A DNA stretch of 64,000 bases. Source: Poindextera sp965277425. GTDB taxonomy: Bacteria > Pseudomonadota > Alphaproteobacteria > Caulobacterales > Caulobacteraceae. Both the position numbers and the translations under genes were made by a program. The notes under the pieces are model-generated. The model was not told where the DNA came from. It made no database searches and saw nothing but the letters and a program-made list of their open reading frames with translations. Positions 31,450 through 40,759 of the stretch are shown here, in pieces. Location of the stretch: NCBI GenBank assembly GCA_965277425.1, contig CBDICR010000006.1:496001-560000 (forward strand). Reading direction: 5' to 3'. Each line of letters starts with the position of its first letter. The stretch's first letter is position 1.

Positions 31450-34400
31450 CTATTCGGCGGCGGCGTCCGCGGCGGCTGCGGGCGGCGGGGCGTCTCGGGG
31501 CGTGACGAAGCGGCCGAGCTTGGGGACCAGCCAATGCTCGATGTCGTCGACGATCTCATAGATCACCGGCACCATGACCAGGGCCAGCAGGGTCGAGGTG
31601 ATCAGCCCGCCGATCACCGCGATGGCCATGGGCTGGCGGAACTCCGAGCCCTTGCCGAGCGCAAGCGCCGTCGGGATCATGCCGGCGATCATCGCCAGGC
31701 TGGTCATGATGATCGGCCGGGCGCGCTCGCGGCAGGCTTCCATGATCGCCAGGCGCTGGGGCATGCCGTCGCGCTCGCGTTCGATGGCGTATTCGACCAG
31801 CAGGATCGAGTTCTTCGCCGCGATGCCGAGCAGCATCAAGATCCCGATCAGCGACGGGATGGAGACGGATTCGTGCGTGAGGAAGAGCGCTATGGCCGCG
31901 CCGAAGATGGCCAAAGGCAGGGCCGAGATGATGATCAGCGGCTTGAAGAAGCTGCGGAAAAGTAGGACCAGCACGCCGTAGATCATGCTGACGCCGCTGA
32001 AGAAGGCCAGGCCCAACGCCCCGAACAGCTCCTGGATCTGCTGGGTCTGGCCGACCGAGGCCTCCGCGACGCCCGGCGGCAGGTGTTGCATGATCGGCAG
32101 GTGATGGACCTCGCTCAGCCCCTGGCCGAGCTGGGCGTTGTTGGTCAGATCGGCGTCGATGGCCAGTTCGTCGCTGCGGTCATAACGGTCGATCACCGCC
32201 GGGCCGGCCTGGAACTCGACGTCGGCGACACTGGCGAGCGGCGTGGTCGCGCCGCTGGCGGTGGGCACCGGCAAGGCCCGGATCATGTCGATATTCGATC
32301 TCGCGCCCGCTGGCAGACGCACCCGGATCGGCACCCGACGCTCGCCCTGGGTGAGCTTGGGCACATTGGCGTCGATGTCGCCGAGAGTCGCGACCCTGGC
32401 GATGCTGGCGATGGATTCGACCGTGACGCCAAGGCGCGAGGCTTGGTCGGGTTTCGGCCGGATGACGATTTCCGGACCCGTGGGCGGCGAGGACGGCCGC
32501 GGATCGGCGACGTTCTTCAGCGTCCGCATCTGGCGTTCCAGGTCTTCGCCGGCCTTGTTCAGCACCGCCTCGTCGTCGCCGGTGAGCACGATCTGCAACT
32601 CCGCCGCGCCGAACCCGCCGCCCTGGATGGAGACGCGCGCGTCGGGGATGCTGGTCAGATAGGGGCGGATGGCGTCCTGGATCTGGGTGACGGTGCGGGT
32701 GCGCTGGTCCTTGAGCACGACGGTGATCGTGCCTTCGGAGAGGGAGCCGCTGTTGCCGCCGCCAAAGCCTTCGCCGGCGACGGAGCCGACCTGGGCGAAG
32801 ACCTGGCTGGTCTCGGGAATCTTCTGGCGGACAAGGGCGGTGGTCTCGCGGGTGATCCGCTCCATGTCGGCCAAGGTCGCGCCCGGCGGGCCCTGCAGGC
32901 CGATGAACATGTAGTCGTCATTGCTCGGCGGCTGCACGCCGGTGGGCAGGCCGACAGCCATCACCGCAAAGGCCGTGATCACCAGGAATCCCCCGACCCC
33001 GGCCATGATCCAACGGTGGGCGAGCGCCCATTCCAGGCTGCGCCGATAGAAGGGGCGCAGGTCCCCGCGCGGGTGTGGCTCGACATTGGGTGCGAGGAAA
33101 TAGGCGGCCAGCAACGGCGTCAAAAGCCGCGCGACCAGGAGCGAGAACAGCACCGAGATGACGACGGTGATGCCGAACTCCTTGAAGAACTGCCCGGGGA
33201 TCGAGCCCATGAAGGAGACCGGCGCGAACACCACGACGATGGAGGCGGTAGTGGCGACGACGGCCAGACCGATCTGGTCGGCGCCCTCCATCGAGGCGCG
33301 ATAGGGCCTGGCCCCGGCCTGCACCCGTTTCTGGATGTTCTCGATCTCGACGATGGCGTCGTCGACCAGGATGCCGATGACCAGGGTCAGCGCCAAAAGG
33401 GTCACGATGTTCAGGCTGAAATGGAAGATCGCCATGGCCAGGAAGGTCGGGATCAGCGACACCGGCATGGCGATGGCGACGATGGCGGTCGAGCGCCAGT
33501 CGCGCAGGAAGAGGAAGACCACCAGAGAGGCCAGCCCCATGCCCTCGAACATGGTGCGCAGGGTCGCCTCATAGCTGGCGCGCGTTGAGTCGACGGTCGA
33601 AAAGATCTCGGTGAAACGGACATTGGGATCCGCCTTCTGCAGCTTGGCTATGGCCGCGATGACGCGATCCTCAACCTGCACCTCGCTGGCGTCGTTGGTC
33701 TTGAGCACCTGGAAGCCGACCACCGGCCGGTCGTTCAGGCGCGCGAACCCGCGCGGCTCGCCGGCGCCGTCGCCGACGTCGGCCACGTCGGAGAGCTTCA
33801 CATAGCGGCCGCCGGCCGTCGGGATGGTCAGGTTGCGCAGCTGGCTGACGGTCTGGGCGGCGCCAAGGACGCGCACGGTCTGCTCACGCCCGCCGACATC
33901 GACGCGGCCGCCGGGAATATCGGTGTTGAAGGCGTTGAGCGCCAGGTTCAGCGCCGTGGCCGTCAATCCCTGGGCGGCCATGCGATCGGGATCGACGATG
34001 ATGTTGATCTCGCGGTCGACGCCGCCGACCCGGCTGACCTGGGCGACGCCCTTTTCGCCCTGCAGCGCGCGCGAGACCGTGTCGTCGATGAACCAGGACA
34101 GCTCGCTGGCCGACATGGCGGGGGAAGAGACGGCATAGGTCAGGATGGGGCTGGAATCGATTTCCAGCCGCTGCACCGTCGGCGGATCGATCTCGGGCGG
34201 CAGATTGACCCGCGTCTGGTCCACCCGCTGGCGCACCTCGTCGGTGACCTTCTGCAGATCCTCGCCGAGTTCGAACTGGATCTGGGTGGTCGATACGCCC
34301 TGGGTGACCTCCGACTGGATGTCGCGCACCCCGGCGATACCGGCCATGGCGTCTTCGATCGGGCGGGTGATCTGGGTCTTGATCTCGGCCGGCGCCGCGC

Positions 34401-34566
34401 CGTTGTCGGTGACCACCACCAGCACGGCCGGGAAGACCACGTTCGGAAAGCGCTTGATGGGCAGGAAGTTGTACGCGATCGCGCCGCCAAGCACCGCGGC
34501 GATGAACATCAGCGCCACGGGGATCGGGTTCTTGATGCCCCAGGTTGAGAGCCTGAGTTCGGCCAT
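31450..34566 (-). CDS. RND efflux pump permease (AcrB/MexB-like, HAE1)
   Basis: 1038 residues, the standard RND length, with 12 membrane segments and two large periplasmic loops. The proton-relay pair is visible in GILVDDAIVEIENI (membrane segment 4), and AMPVSLIPTFLAM and GIPQ-like membrane helices are present. The second half repeats the fold (IGILMLLGIAAKNSILLVEYA). It exports drugs, detergents or aromatic compounds out of the periplasm, driven by protons. Its ATG shares one base with the adaptor stop (TGATG), so the three-gene nodT-MFP-RND operon is tightly coupled. The final tail is Ala-rich. The exact substrate is unknown. Confidence 0.93.
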   Translation of the reverse strand: MAELRLSTWGIKNPIPVALMFIAAVLGGAIAYNFLPIKRFPNVVFPAVLVVVTDNGAAPAEIKTQITRPIEDAMAGIAGVRDIQSEVTQGVSTTQIQFELGEDLQKVTDEVRQRVDQTRVNLPPEIDPPTVQRLEIDSSPILTYAVSSPAMSASELSWFIDDTVSRALQGEKGVAQVSRVGGVDREINIIVDPDRMAAQGLTATALNLALNAFNTDIPGGRVDVGGREQTVRVLGAAQTVSQLRNLTIPTAGGRYVKLSDVADVGDGAGEPRGFARLNDRPVVGFQVLKTNDASEVQVEDRVIAAIAKLQKADPNVRFTEIFSTVDSTRASYEATLRTMFEGMGLASLVVFLFLRDWRSTAIVAIAMPVSLIPTFLAMAIFHFSLNIVTLLALTLVIGILVDDAIVEIENIQKRVQAGARPYRASMEGADQIGLAVVATTASIVVVFAPVSFMGSIPGQFFKEFGITVVISVLFSLLVARLLTPLLAAYFLAPNVEPHPRGDLRPFYRRSLEWALAHRWIMAGVGGFLVITAFAVMAVGLPTGVQPPSNDDYMFIGLQGPPGATLADMERITRETTALVRQKIPETSQVFAQVGSVAGEGFGGGNSGSLSEGTITVVLKDQRTRTVTQIQDAIRPYLTSIPDARVSIQGGGFGAAELQIVLTGDDEAVLNKAGEDLERQMRTLKNVADPRPSSPPTGPEIVIRPKPDQASRLGVTVESIASIARVATLGDIDANVPKLTQGERRVPIRVRLPAGARSNIDMIRALPVPTASGATTPLASVADVEFQAGPAVIDRYDRSDELAIDADLTNNAQLGQGLSEVHHLPIMQHLPPGVAEASVGQTQQIQELFGALGLAFFSGVSMIYGVLVLLFRSFFKPLIIISALPLAIFGAAIALFLTHESVSIPSLIGILMLLGIAAKNSILLVEYAIERERDGMPQRLAIMEACRERARPIIMTSLAMIAGMIPTALALGKGSEFRQPMAIAVIGGLITSTLLALVMVPVIYEIVDDIEHWLVPKLGRFVTPRDAPPPAAAADAAAE

Positions 34567-35681
34567 CAGCGCGCCGCCGCTTGCGTCGTATCGACGATCG
34601 GGTTGACCACGTCGCCCGGCAAGACGAAGGCCGAGGAGCCCATCAGCACCCGCGAACCCGCCGGCGGCCCTTGCAGCAGTTCGACATAGCCGCCCTCGTG
34701 GGCGCCAGTCTTGACCGGAACCTGCTGCACGTGATCGCCCGCGCCGACCATCATCACCGAGGCGCCGTCGGCGTCGTAGCGGATGGCGGTCTCGGGCGCG
34801 GCCAGGACCGTGCGGGTCAGGCCGGTGAAGCTGGCGCGGCCGAAGCCGCCCGGCCGCAGATCGGGCCTTGCCGGCAGTTGGACGTGGACCTTGCCGAGCT
34901 TGGTCTGCGGATCGATACCGGGCTCGATCAGCCGCACCGAGCCATTGACCGTCGAGCCGTCCGGCAGCTTGACCGCCACGGCGTCGCCGACATGGATGCC
35001 CGCCATGTCGCCCTCGGCGACCTGGGCCTCCAGTTCGATCAGCCCGTCACGGGCGATGGTGAACATCGGCGTGGTCGCGCTGGCGCTGGCGATGTCGCCT
35101 GGCCGGACGTTGCGGGTCAGCACCAAGCCGGCCACCGGCGCGCGGATGACCATCCGCTGCTCCCGGGTCTCAAGGTCGTTCAGGGCCGCGATCTGGGCGT
35201 CGAGCGCGGCGTGGGCGCTGCGGGCCTGGAAGCGGCGCTGGTCGATCTGCTCGGTGGAGAGAATCCCCTGCTTATCGAGGCCCTGGACGTCCTTGGCCTG
35301 GAGATCGGCCTGGTCAGCGGCGACCTTCTGCTCGGCGACCTGGGCCTGGGCCTGGGCGATCTGCGCGCGCAGCAGGGTGTCGTCGAGCTGGGCCAGGGGC
35401 TGGCCCTGGCGCACATAGGCGTCGGGTTCGACGAACACCTTCAGCACGCGAAAGCCGTCGAGCGCCTGCTCGGCGTTCACCGCGGCCTCTTCGCGCGAGA
35501 TCAGGACGCCGGAGGTCTCCAGTCCCCCGTGCAGGGGCCGCAGTTCGACCGTCACCACGCGCACGGTGCGCGAGCCCCCCGCCGGCGGTCCGGCGACGGC
35601 CGCGGGTTTATGGCATCCCACGAGCGCGAGCGCCGCCATCAGCGCCAGCGCTCCTGATATCCGCATAGGCGAAGTCCTCAT
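34566..35681 (-). CDS. RND periplasmic adaptor lipoprotein (HlyD/MFP)
   Basis: 371 residues. It has a lipobox (ALALVGC, with Cys23 as the lipidated residue) and the adaptor layout: beta-barrel and lipoyl halves (RQGQPLAQLDDTLL; RAPVAGLVLTRNVRPGDIA), a central alpha-helical hairpin rich in Gln/Ala (AQIAQAQAQVAEQKVAADQA), and a C-terminal membrane-proximal domain. It bridges the inner-membrane pump to the outer-membrane channel. ATG 35681 overlaps the NodT stop by four bases; an internal ATG at 35666 is an alternative with GAGG upstream. Confidence 0.9.
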   Translation of the reverse strand: MRTSPMRISGALALMAALALVGCHKPAAVAGPPAGGSRTVRVVTVELRPLHGGLETSGVLISREEAAVNAEQALDGFRVLKVFVEPDAYVRQGQPLAQLDDTLLRAQIAQAQAQVAEQKVAADQADLQAKDVQGLDKQGILSTEQIDQRRFQARSAHAALDAQIAALNDLETREQRMVIRAPVAGLVLTRNVRPGDIASASATTPMFTIARDGLIELEAQVAEGDMAGIHVGDAVAVKLPDGSTVNGSVRLIEPGIDPQTKLGKVHVQLPARPDLRPGGFGRASFTGLTRTVLAAPETAIRYDADGASVMMVGAGDHVQQVPVKTGAHEGGYVELLQGPPAGSRVLMGSSAFVLPGDVVNPIVDTTQAAAR

Positions 35682-37129
35682 CGCGCGGCCTGCTGCACCG
35701 GCACCGGGCCTGGCGTCCAACCCCCGCCGAGGGCCTTGAAAGCCGTCACCGAACGCCGCAGCGCCTGGACCTGGGCGGCGGTCAGCGCGCTGCGCGTCGT
35801 CCGCCAGGTCCGTTCGGCTGAAAGGGTCGAGGTCAGGTCGTCGAGGCCGTAGGAATAGCGCTTGAGCGCCGCATCATAGGCCGCGCGCGCCTGCGCCTCG
35901 CCCGTGATCAGCAGCTTGACGCGCGCCTCGTCGTCGGAAAGCTGGACCAGCGCGTTCTCGGACTCGCCATAGGCGGTCTGCACCGCTTTTTCATAGGCGA
36001 TCACCGCCTGGTCGGCCTGAGCGCCGCGCGCCCGGATCACCGTTTTCAGGCGGGGAAGATCGAGGATCGGCTGCACCACGCCGACGCCGATGGACCAGAC
36101 GTCGCTGGTCAGCGACGCGCCGAACAGCGGCTCGGAACTCAGGCCGACGCCCGGCGACAGGCTGAACTTTGGAAACAGCGCCAGTTCGTCGAGCTTGAGC
36201 TGGCCGGTGGCGGACCGGATCTGCTGGGCCGCCTCGCGCACGTCGGGGCGGCGGGCCAAAAGGTCGCTCGGAACGGTGACCGGCAGGGCCGGCGGCGCGC
36301 CGGCCTCGGCATCCGCCGGCAGGCTCGCCAGCGGATCGACGCCCTTGCCGACCAGAACCAGCAGGGTGCGACGGGCGGCGTGCAGTTGGCCGTCGAGGTC
36401 GGTGACCTGGGCGGCGCTCTGGGCGGCCTCGGCGGCGGCCTGATCGGCGTCCGAACTGGCGCCCAGCCCGTGGTCCGACTTCGCGCGGGCGATGTCGGCG
36501 AGCTTCTGGTCGATCCTGTTGGCTTCGCGCGCGTCTTCGAGCTGGATCGCCAGGCCGCGCGCCTGGAAAAGCTGGTCGGCGACGCTGGCCTCAAGCTCGG
36601 TGCGGGTGACCTCGTTGTCGAGCCGCGCCGCGGCCAAGTCGGCATTGGCCTTGCCGCGCGCGGCGCGCTTGCGGCCGAACACGTCGATCTCCCAACTCAC
36701 ATTGAAATTGGCCAGGTAGGCCTGGGTGGATCCCGCATTGGTGAAGGTGATCGGCGGCACGCCGGGGGCGATGACGATCGGCGGCGGCCCCTGAAGCACA
36801 TTGGTGTAGGTATCGGTCGCCGAAGCCTGCAGGTCGCCCTGCGGGCCGTAGGCCGCCAGCGCGCCGGCGCGCGTTGCGATCGCCTCCAACAGCTTGGCGC
36901 GCGCGCTGCGCGCATCGGGCGCGTTGATCAGCGCCTGTTCGATCAGGGTCTCGAGCTGTGGGTCGTGGTAGGTGGTCCACCAGTGGTCAAGCGGAACGCC
37001 CGGCTGGGTGACGTCGGTGGGCGCCTCGAAGGCCAGGGGCGTGTGGGTGTCCGGCTTGGGAACGGTCGGCCCAAGCGCACAGCCCGCCAGAAGCGGCAGA
37101 AGCATGAGCGGCGTTAGGCGAAGTCGCAT
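35678..37129 (-). CDS. Outer-membrane efflux channel lipoprotein (NodT family)
   Basis: 483 residues. A signal with lipobox (LLPLLAGC, Cys17) is followed by the TolC-like tandem fold: two copies of long helices with beta strands (NAPDARSARAKLLEAIATRAG; GARVKLLITG-type turns; YSYGLDDLTSTLSAERTW). NodT-family members are lipid-anchored outer-membrane channels for RND pumps. It is the first gene of the minus-strand operon. ATG 37129 is chosen over a TTG at 37144. The 230-base upstream gap is shared with the divergent DUF72 gene and likely holds the promoters of both. Confidence 0.9.
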   Translation of the reverse strand: MRLRLTPLMLLPLLAGCALGPTVPKPDTHTPLAFEAPTDVTQPGVPLDHWWTTYHDPQLETLIEQALINAPDARSARAKLLEAIATRAGALAAYGPQGDLQASATDTYTNVLQGPPPIVIAPGVPPITFTNAGSTQAYLANFNVSWEIDVFGRKRAARGKANADLAAARLDNEVTRTELEASVADQLFQARGLAIQLEDAREANRIDQKLADIARAKSDHGLGASSDADQAAAEAAQSAAQVTDLDGQLHAARRTLLVLVGKGVDPLASLPADAEAGAPPALPVTVPSDLLARRPDVREAAQQIRSATGQLKLDELALFPKFSLSPGVGLSSEPLFGASLTSDVWSIGVGVVQPILDLPRLKTVIRARGAQADQAVIAYEKAVQTAYGESENALVQLSDDEARVKLLITGEAQARAAYDAALKRYSYGLDDLTSTLSAERTWRTTRSALTAAQVQALRRSVTAFKALGGGWTPGPVPVQQAAR

Positions 37130-37144
37130 CGATAGGCTCGTCAA

Positions 37145-37363
37145 TTCTGAAAAATGACCGGCGCGGACGCCCGGTCCAGATCGTGCCTTGAAGTCCCCGC
37201 GCTGGCGCTGAGGTAGCGGGGTCGGCGTCGATTTACCCGTTAAGAATAAGTCATGCTGCCAGTTAGGCGCGAAATTATTTACGCCGTGTCTATGCGACCA
37301 CGCCCCTTGTCCCCGAAAACAACGCTATTTTAGACGCGCAGGCGGCGAAGGTGAACCTTCAAG
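37145..37363. promoter_or_regulatory. Divergent intergenic region between the efflux operon and the DUF72 gene
   Basis: A non-coding span that is noticeably AT-richer than its surroundings around 37228-37290. It should carry the promoters of the efflux operon (left) and of the DUF72 gene (right). A 14-bp palindrome GAAGGTGAACCTTC (37347-37360) covers the ribosome-binding region of the DUF72 gene, three bases before its ATG. No regulator gene is adjacent. Confidence 0.4.
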
Positions 37364-38176
37364 ATGGAAAAGCGTGGCCATATTCGCATCGGCGTCGGGG
37401 GTTGGACCTTCCCGCCCTGGCGCGGCGTCTTCTATCCGGACGACCTGACCCAGAAGGACGAGCTCGGCTATATGAGCCGGCGCATGAGCGCCATCGAGAT
37501 CAATTCCACCTATTACGGCTCGCAGAAACCGGCCACCTACCGCAAATGGGCCGACGAAACGCCGGACGGCTTCGTCTTCACGCTGAAGGGCTCGCGCTTC
37601 ACCACCAACCGCCGGATTCTGGCCGAGGCGGGCGATTCGATCGCCCGCTTCTTCGAGGGGCTGAGCGAGCTGGGACCCAAGCTGGGGCCGATCCTGTGGC
37701 AATTCGCCCCAACCAAGCGATTCGACGAGCCGGACTTCGAGGCCTTCCTCGATCTCCTGCCGAAAACGCTCGACGGCTTTGCGCTGCGCCACTGCGTCGA
37801 GGTGCGCAACGACAGCTTCAGCACGCCGGCCTTCGCCGCCCTGTTGCGCAAGCACAAGGTCCCTGTGGTCTTCGCCGACCACAGGGCCTATCCCGCCCTG
37901 GCCGACGTGACCGGCGACTTCGTCTATGCGCGCCTGCAGACCGGCTCGGACGATGTCGAGACCGCCTACAGGCCGGATGAGCTCGACGGCTGGGCCGCGC
38001 GCCTGACCCGATGGGCCGAGGGCGGCCGGCCCGCCGACCTGGACTGCGCCGACCCCGATCACAAGCCGGACGGCAAGCCGCGCGAGGTCTTCGCCTTCAT
38101 CATCCACGAGGGCAAGGTGCGCGCGCCCGCCGGGGCCATGGCGTTGATCGAACGGCTGGGCGGGGCGAAACCCTAG
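37364..38176 (+). CDS. DUF72 protein (TIM-barrel, UPF0759-like)
   Basis: 270 residues with the DUF72 signature start IRIGVGGWTFPPWRGVFYP, the AIEINSTYYGSQKPATYRKW segment and the FVYARLQTGSD region; the TIM-barrel fold is known from structures. The biochemical role of the family is still unclear. No signal peptide is seen, so it is cytosolic. It ends with FAFIIHEGKVRAPAGAM, as in full-length members. The palindromic ribosome binding region described at 37347-37360 may influence its translation. A small membrane-protein gene follows after about 120 bases. Confidence 0.9.
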   Translation: MEKRGHIRIGVGGWTFPPWRGVFYPDDLTQKDELGYMSRRMSAIEINSTYYGSQKPATYRKWADETPDGFVFTLKGSRFTTNRRILAEAGDSIARFFEGLSELGPKLGPILWQFAPTKRFDEPDFEAFLDLLPKTLDGFALRHCVEVRNDSFSTPAFAALLRKHKVPVVFADHRAYPALADVTGDFVYARLQTGSDDVETAYRPDELDGWAARLTRWAEGGRPADLDCADPDHKPDGKPREVFAFIIHEGKVRAPAGAMALIERLGGAKP

Positions 38177-38295
38177 GTCAAAATCCTGGCCCGTTCAGGG
38201 ACAGCGCCGACAGCGCACGAAAAATTATGCTTTCGTTAACCATACTTAGCAGGATTCCCGTTGGACAGACGTTAAGAGACTGTTAATCCTTCGGC

Positions 38296-38523
38296 ATGAC
38301 CTCGGCCGTCGATCCGCAACCGGCTCCCACGACGCTTTCGCGCTTCAAGAAGCTCGCGCCCTTCCTGTTGCTGGGACCGATCTCCGGGCTGCTGGTCGCC
38401 GGCGCCGTCTATAATTTTCGCGACGGCCGGCCGATCGTGGCCGGCCTCTATGGCGTGGCGCTGGTGGCTTTCACCTTCCTTTTGCCCTACGTCGTCGCGG
38501 TGCTCGGCCTGCGCCTGATCTAG
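38296..38523 (+). CDS. Small two-helix membrane protein of unknown function
   Basis: 75 residues: a short polar N-terminus (about 20 residues) and then two hydrophobic helices (APFLLLGPISGLLVAGAVYNF and GLYGVALVAFTFLLPYVVAVLG) separated by a short FRDGRPIV turn. I recognise no named family. It overlaps the CPBP protease gene by four bases at its stop (38520-38523), but that gene is on the other strand, so the overlap is convergent. The upstream 120 bases are AT-rich and could hold its promoter. It is probably a real gene from composition and reading frame length. Confidence 0.65.
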   Translation: MTSAVDPQPAPTTLSRFKKLAPFLLLGPISGLLVAGAVYNFRDGRPIVAGLYGVALVAFTFLLPYVVAVLGLRLI

Positions 38524-39398
38524 TCGAATACGCTCGCCCGCGCTTCGGACTGAACGTCCTTTCGGGTAAGACGCAGCACGAACCAAAGCGGCGCGGCCAA
38601 TACCGCGACGCCGGCGATCAGGTCCCACCACATCAGGCCCGGCGTCGACTGGGTGATCAGGCCCGGGCTGCCGTTGAAGACGTCGCTGGCCGAGACCACG
38701 ATCACCGCGCCGGCCAGGTTGTTGATCAGATGCATGCCGTAGGTGAAGGCGATGCCGCCGGTGCGGATGGCGATCAGGGCCGCCACGATGCCGAACAGCA
38801 CTGCGTTCAGGGCTTGCGGGATCCCATTGGGAATGTGCAGCGCCCCGAACAGCAGGCCGCTGAGGATCGACGCGACCAGAGGCCGCTTGGTCGCCAGCAA
38901 AAGGCCCTGGGTCAGATAGCCGCGAAAGACGAACTCCTCGGCGAAGGTCTGCACGCCCAGCCCGATGAGCGCCGCCAGCGCCAGCGCGCCGGTGCCGCCG
39001 TTGGCGCTCCAGCGGAACCCGCCCGGACGCAGCAGAAAATCCGCCAGAGTCGTGGCCACAAGGCAGGCGGTCCAGACGCCCAGCCCCAGGCCGAACCGGC
39101 TCCAGCGCCACGCGCCGATGACGTCCGCCATGCGTTTGCGCTGCAAGAGCCGCATGGCGACGGCGAAGCCCAGGATCACCGTGGCGAAGGCCAGGCCGTT
39201 GCCGCCGAAGAACAGCACCGGGTGCGACGGCTTGGTGAGCTCGGCCGCCACATTGCCCGGCATCAGATGGCTGACCATCAGGCCAAAGACGATGGCGATG
39301 TCCAGCGCGATCCAGATGACCAGGGCCAGGACGATGGTCAGCGGATAGCGCCACCAGGCGGTCAGGCCGCGCCGGGCATAGTCGAGATAGACGTCCAT
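38520..39398 (-). CDS. CPBP-family intramembrane protease (CAAX-type)
   Basis: 292 residues with about seven hydrophobic segments. The CPBP/Abi motifs are present: the paired glutamates Glu154-Glu155 and Arg158 in AEEFVFRGYL, then FGALHIPNG with its His, and HLINNLAG with the third motif His/Asn. Family members are membrane glutamic proteases that cleave CAAX-like prenylated substrates, or maturate peptides in bacteria. No bacteriocin gene is nearby, so the substrate is unknown. The gene faces the small membrane-protein gene. Confidence 0.87.
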   Translation of the reverse strand: MDVYLDYARRGLTAWWRYPLTIVLALVIWIALDIAIVFGLMVSHLMPGNVAAELTKPSHPVLFFGGNGLAFATVILGFAVAMRLLQRKRMADVIGAWRWSRFGLGLGVWTACLVATTLADFLLRPGGFRWSANGGTGALALAALIGLGVQTFAEEFVFRGYLTQGLLLATKRPLVASILSGLLFGALHIPNGIPQALNAVLFGIVAALIAIRTGGIAFTYGMHLINNLAGAVIVVSASDVFNGSPGLITQSTPGLMWWDLIAGVAVLAAPLWFVLRLTRKDVQSEARASVFD

Positions 39399-39611
39399 TC
39401 GACGGGTTTCCGAATCGGCGAAGCAGCGATCCGACCGCTACGCCCCTATTCCTTCGATCACGCTAACGGCCTCGTTCAGGTTCACCTGGACCGCCGTCGA
39501 GAGGCGACCCTCAAGCCCGCAAAGCGCCGGGCGGCCGCGACGGGCCAGCGGGGCGCCCCTGACAATTCATGGTTAACGGCGTCTTAACCGCGCGGGCCGC
39601 AAAACCGGGCC

Positions 39612-39956
39612 ATGCGGCGGATCGGCTCCAGTCTGTGCTTTGCGGCCTTGGCCGTCCTGCTCGTCGGCGCCGCACCGGCTCAGCCGCCTAAAGCTTCCCA
39701 GCCCACCCCACCGGCGACAAACGCGCTTCGCGGCGCGCAGGCGGCCAATGCCCCCGCGCCGCCGCTTGCCGCCAGCCTGGCGAGCGCCGACGCCTCGGCC
39801 ATCCCCGCCGATTCCGACCAGTGCCGGGCCGCCTGCGCCCACACCTATTATTTCTGCCTGGCCGGCGAGGATGCGCCCTCCTGCCCACAGAACTGGACAA
39901 GCTGCCTCGCCGACTGCAGCCGGCCGGCGATCCAACCCGATGTGCCGTCGCCGTAA
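39612..39956 (+). CDS. Small secreted protein with six symmetrically spaced cysteines
   Basis: 114 residues. An N-terminal signal peptide (MRRIGSSLCFAALAVLLVGAAPA) is followed by a Pro/Ala-rich linker and a C-terminal module with six cysteines spaced 3-6-8-6-3: CRAAC, then six residues, Cys, eight residues, Cys, six residues, CLADC. The arrangement is mirror-symmetrical with twin CX3C pairs, suggesting two antiparallel helices held by disulfides in the periplasm. I recognise no named family. It stands between the CPBP gene and the TetR gene, with only modest evidence for its promoter. Confidence 0.65.
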   Translation: MRRIGSSLCFAALAVLLVGAAPAQPPKASQPTPPATNALRGAQAANAPAPPLAASLASADASAIPADSDQCRAACAHTYYFCLAGEDAPSCPQNWTSCLADCSRPAIQPDVPSP

Positions 39957-40025
39957 CGGGAATGCTTGCCCCGGCGGGGGACGATAGCCGAAGATGCCGC
40001 GCAGTCTTTGTGAAGAGCCCCGTCC

Positions 40026-40658
40026 GTGACCGAGTCCGATCTCCTCAACACCAGTCAGGCCGGCAAGCGTGAGCTGACCAAGGCCGCCAACCGCCGCGCC
40101 ATCCTTAACGCCGCGCGCCTGGTGTTCGCCGAGCTGGGCTATGAGAGCGCCAGCGTGCGCGACATCATCCGGCGCACCAATCTCTCGGTCGGCGCCTTCT
40201 ACAACTATTACCGTTCCAAGGAAGAGGTGTACGAGGCCTTGTCCGACGACGGCGCGCGACGTTTCCGTCCCATCCTGCAGGCGCAATACGAGGCCTCGGC
40301 GGATTTCGAGAGCTATATCCGCCGCGCCATCGACGCCTATTACAACTTCCTGGTCGACGAACAGGACGCCGTCCAGCCGCCGCCGGGAGGCGTCGAGCCG
40401 CATCCGCATGTGCGTATCGAGACGCCGGAGATGCAGGCGGTGTTCGAACAGGTGAAATGGTCGGTGTCGGACGTGCTTGAGCGCGGTCACGGGCCGAAGG
40501 TCGACCTGGACTATCTGGCCGCCGCCTGTATCGCCGTCGCCCGCGAGGTGGGCGAGCTGATGCTGGAGCGCCGGCCGATCGACGTGCCGGCCGCTGTCGA
40601 GTTCGCCGTGCAGCTGATCCTGGGTGGCCTGCCCGCCCTGCCCCGGCTGAACCGATAG
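40026..40658 (+). CDS. TetR/AcrR-family transcriptional regulator
   Basis: 210 residues starting at GTG 40026. The N-terminal DNA-binding domain is classic (RRAILNAARLVFAELGYESASVRDIIRRTNLSVGAFYNYYRSKEEVYE, about residues 22-72). The C-terminal ligand domain (75-210) has no close motif. It would act as a ligand-controlled repressor. The quinone oxidoreductase gene downstream (40760) is a natural target, as is the efflux operon about 3 kb away; neither is proven. No palindromic operator was identified with confidence. Confidence 0.87.
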   Translation: MTESDLLNTSQAGKRELTKAANRRAILNAARLVFAELGYESASVRDIIRRTNLSVGAFYNYYRSKEEVYEALSDDGARRFRPILQAQYEASADFESYIRRAIDAYYNFLVDEQDAVQPPPGGVEPHPHVRIETPEMQAVFEQVKWSVSDVLERGHGPKVDLDYLAAACIAVAREVGELMLERRPIDVPAAVEFAVQLILGGLPALPRLNR

Positions 40659-40759
40659 ACGCCGAGCATGGGGGTCGCCGCGTTTCAACGGTTCACGCTG
40701 AAGACGCCGCTGTCGCCGCCGGCGCTGGTGCGCGAAGGTTTCGAAGGACGGATTGCCTG

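Noticed and set aside
34145..34606. Plus-strand open frame over the RND gene start
   Set aside because: It is an antisense shadow of the conserved N-terminus of the RND permease.
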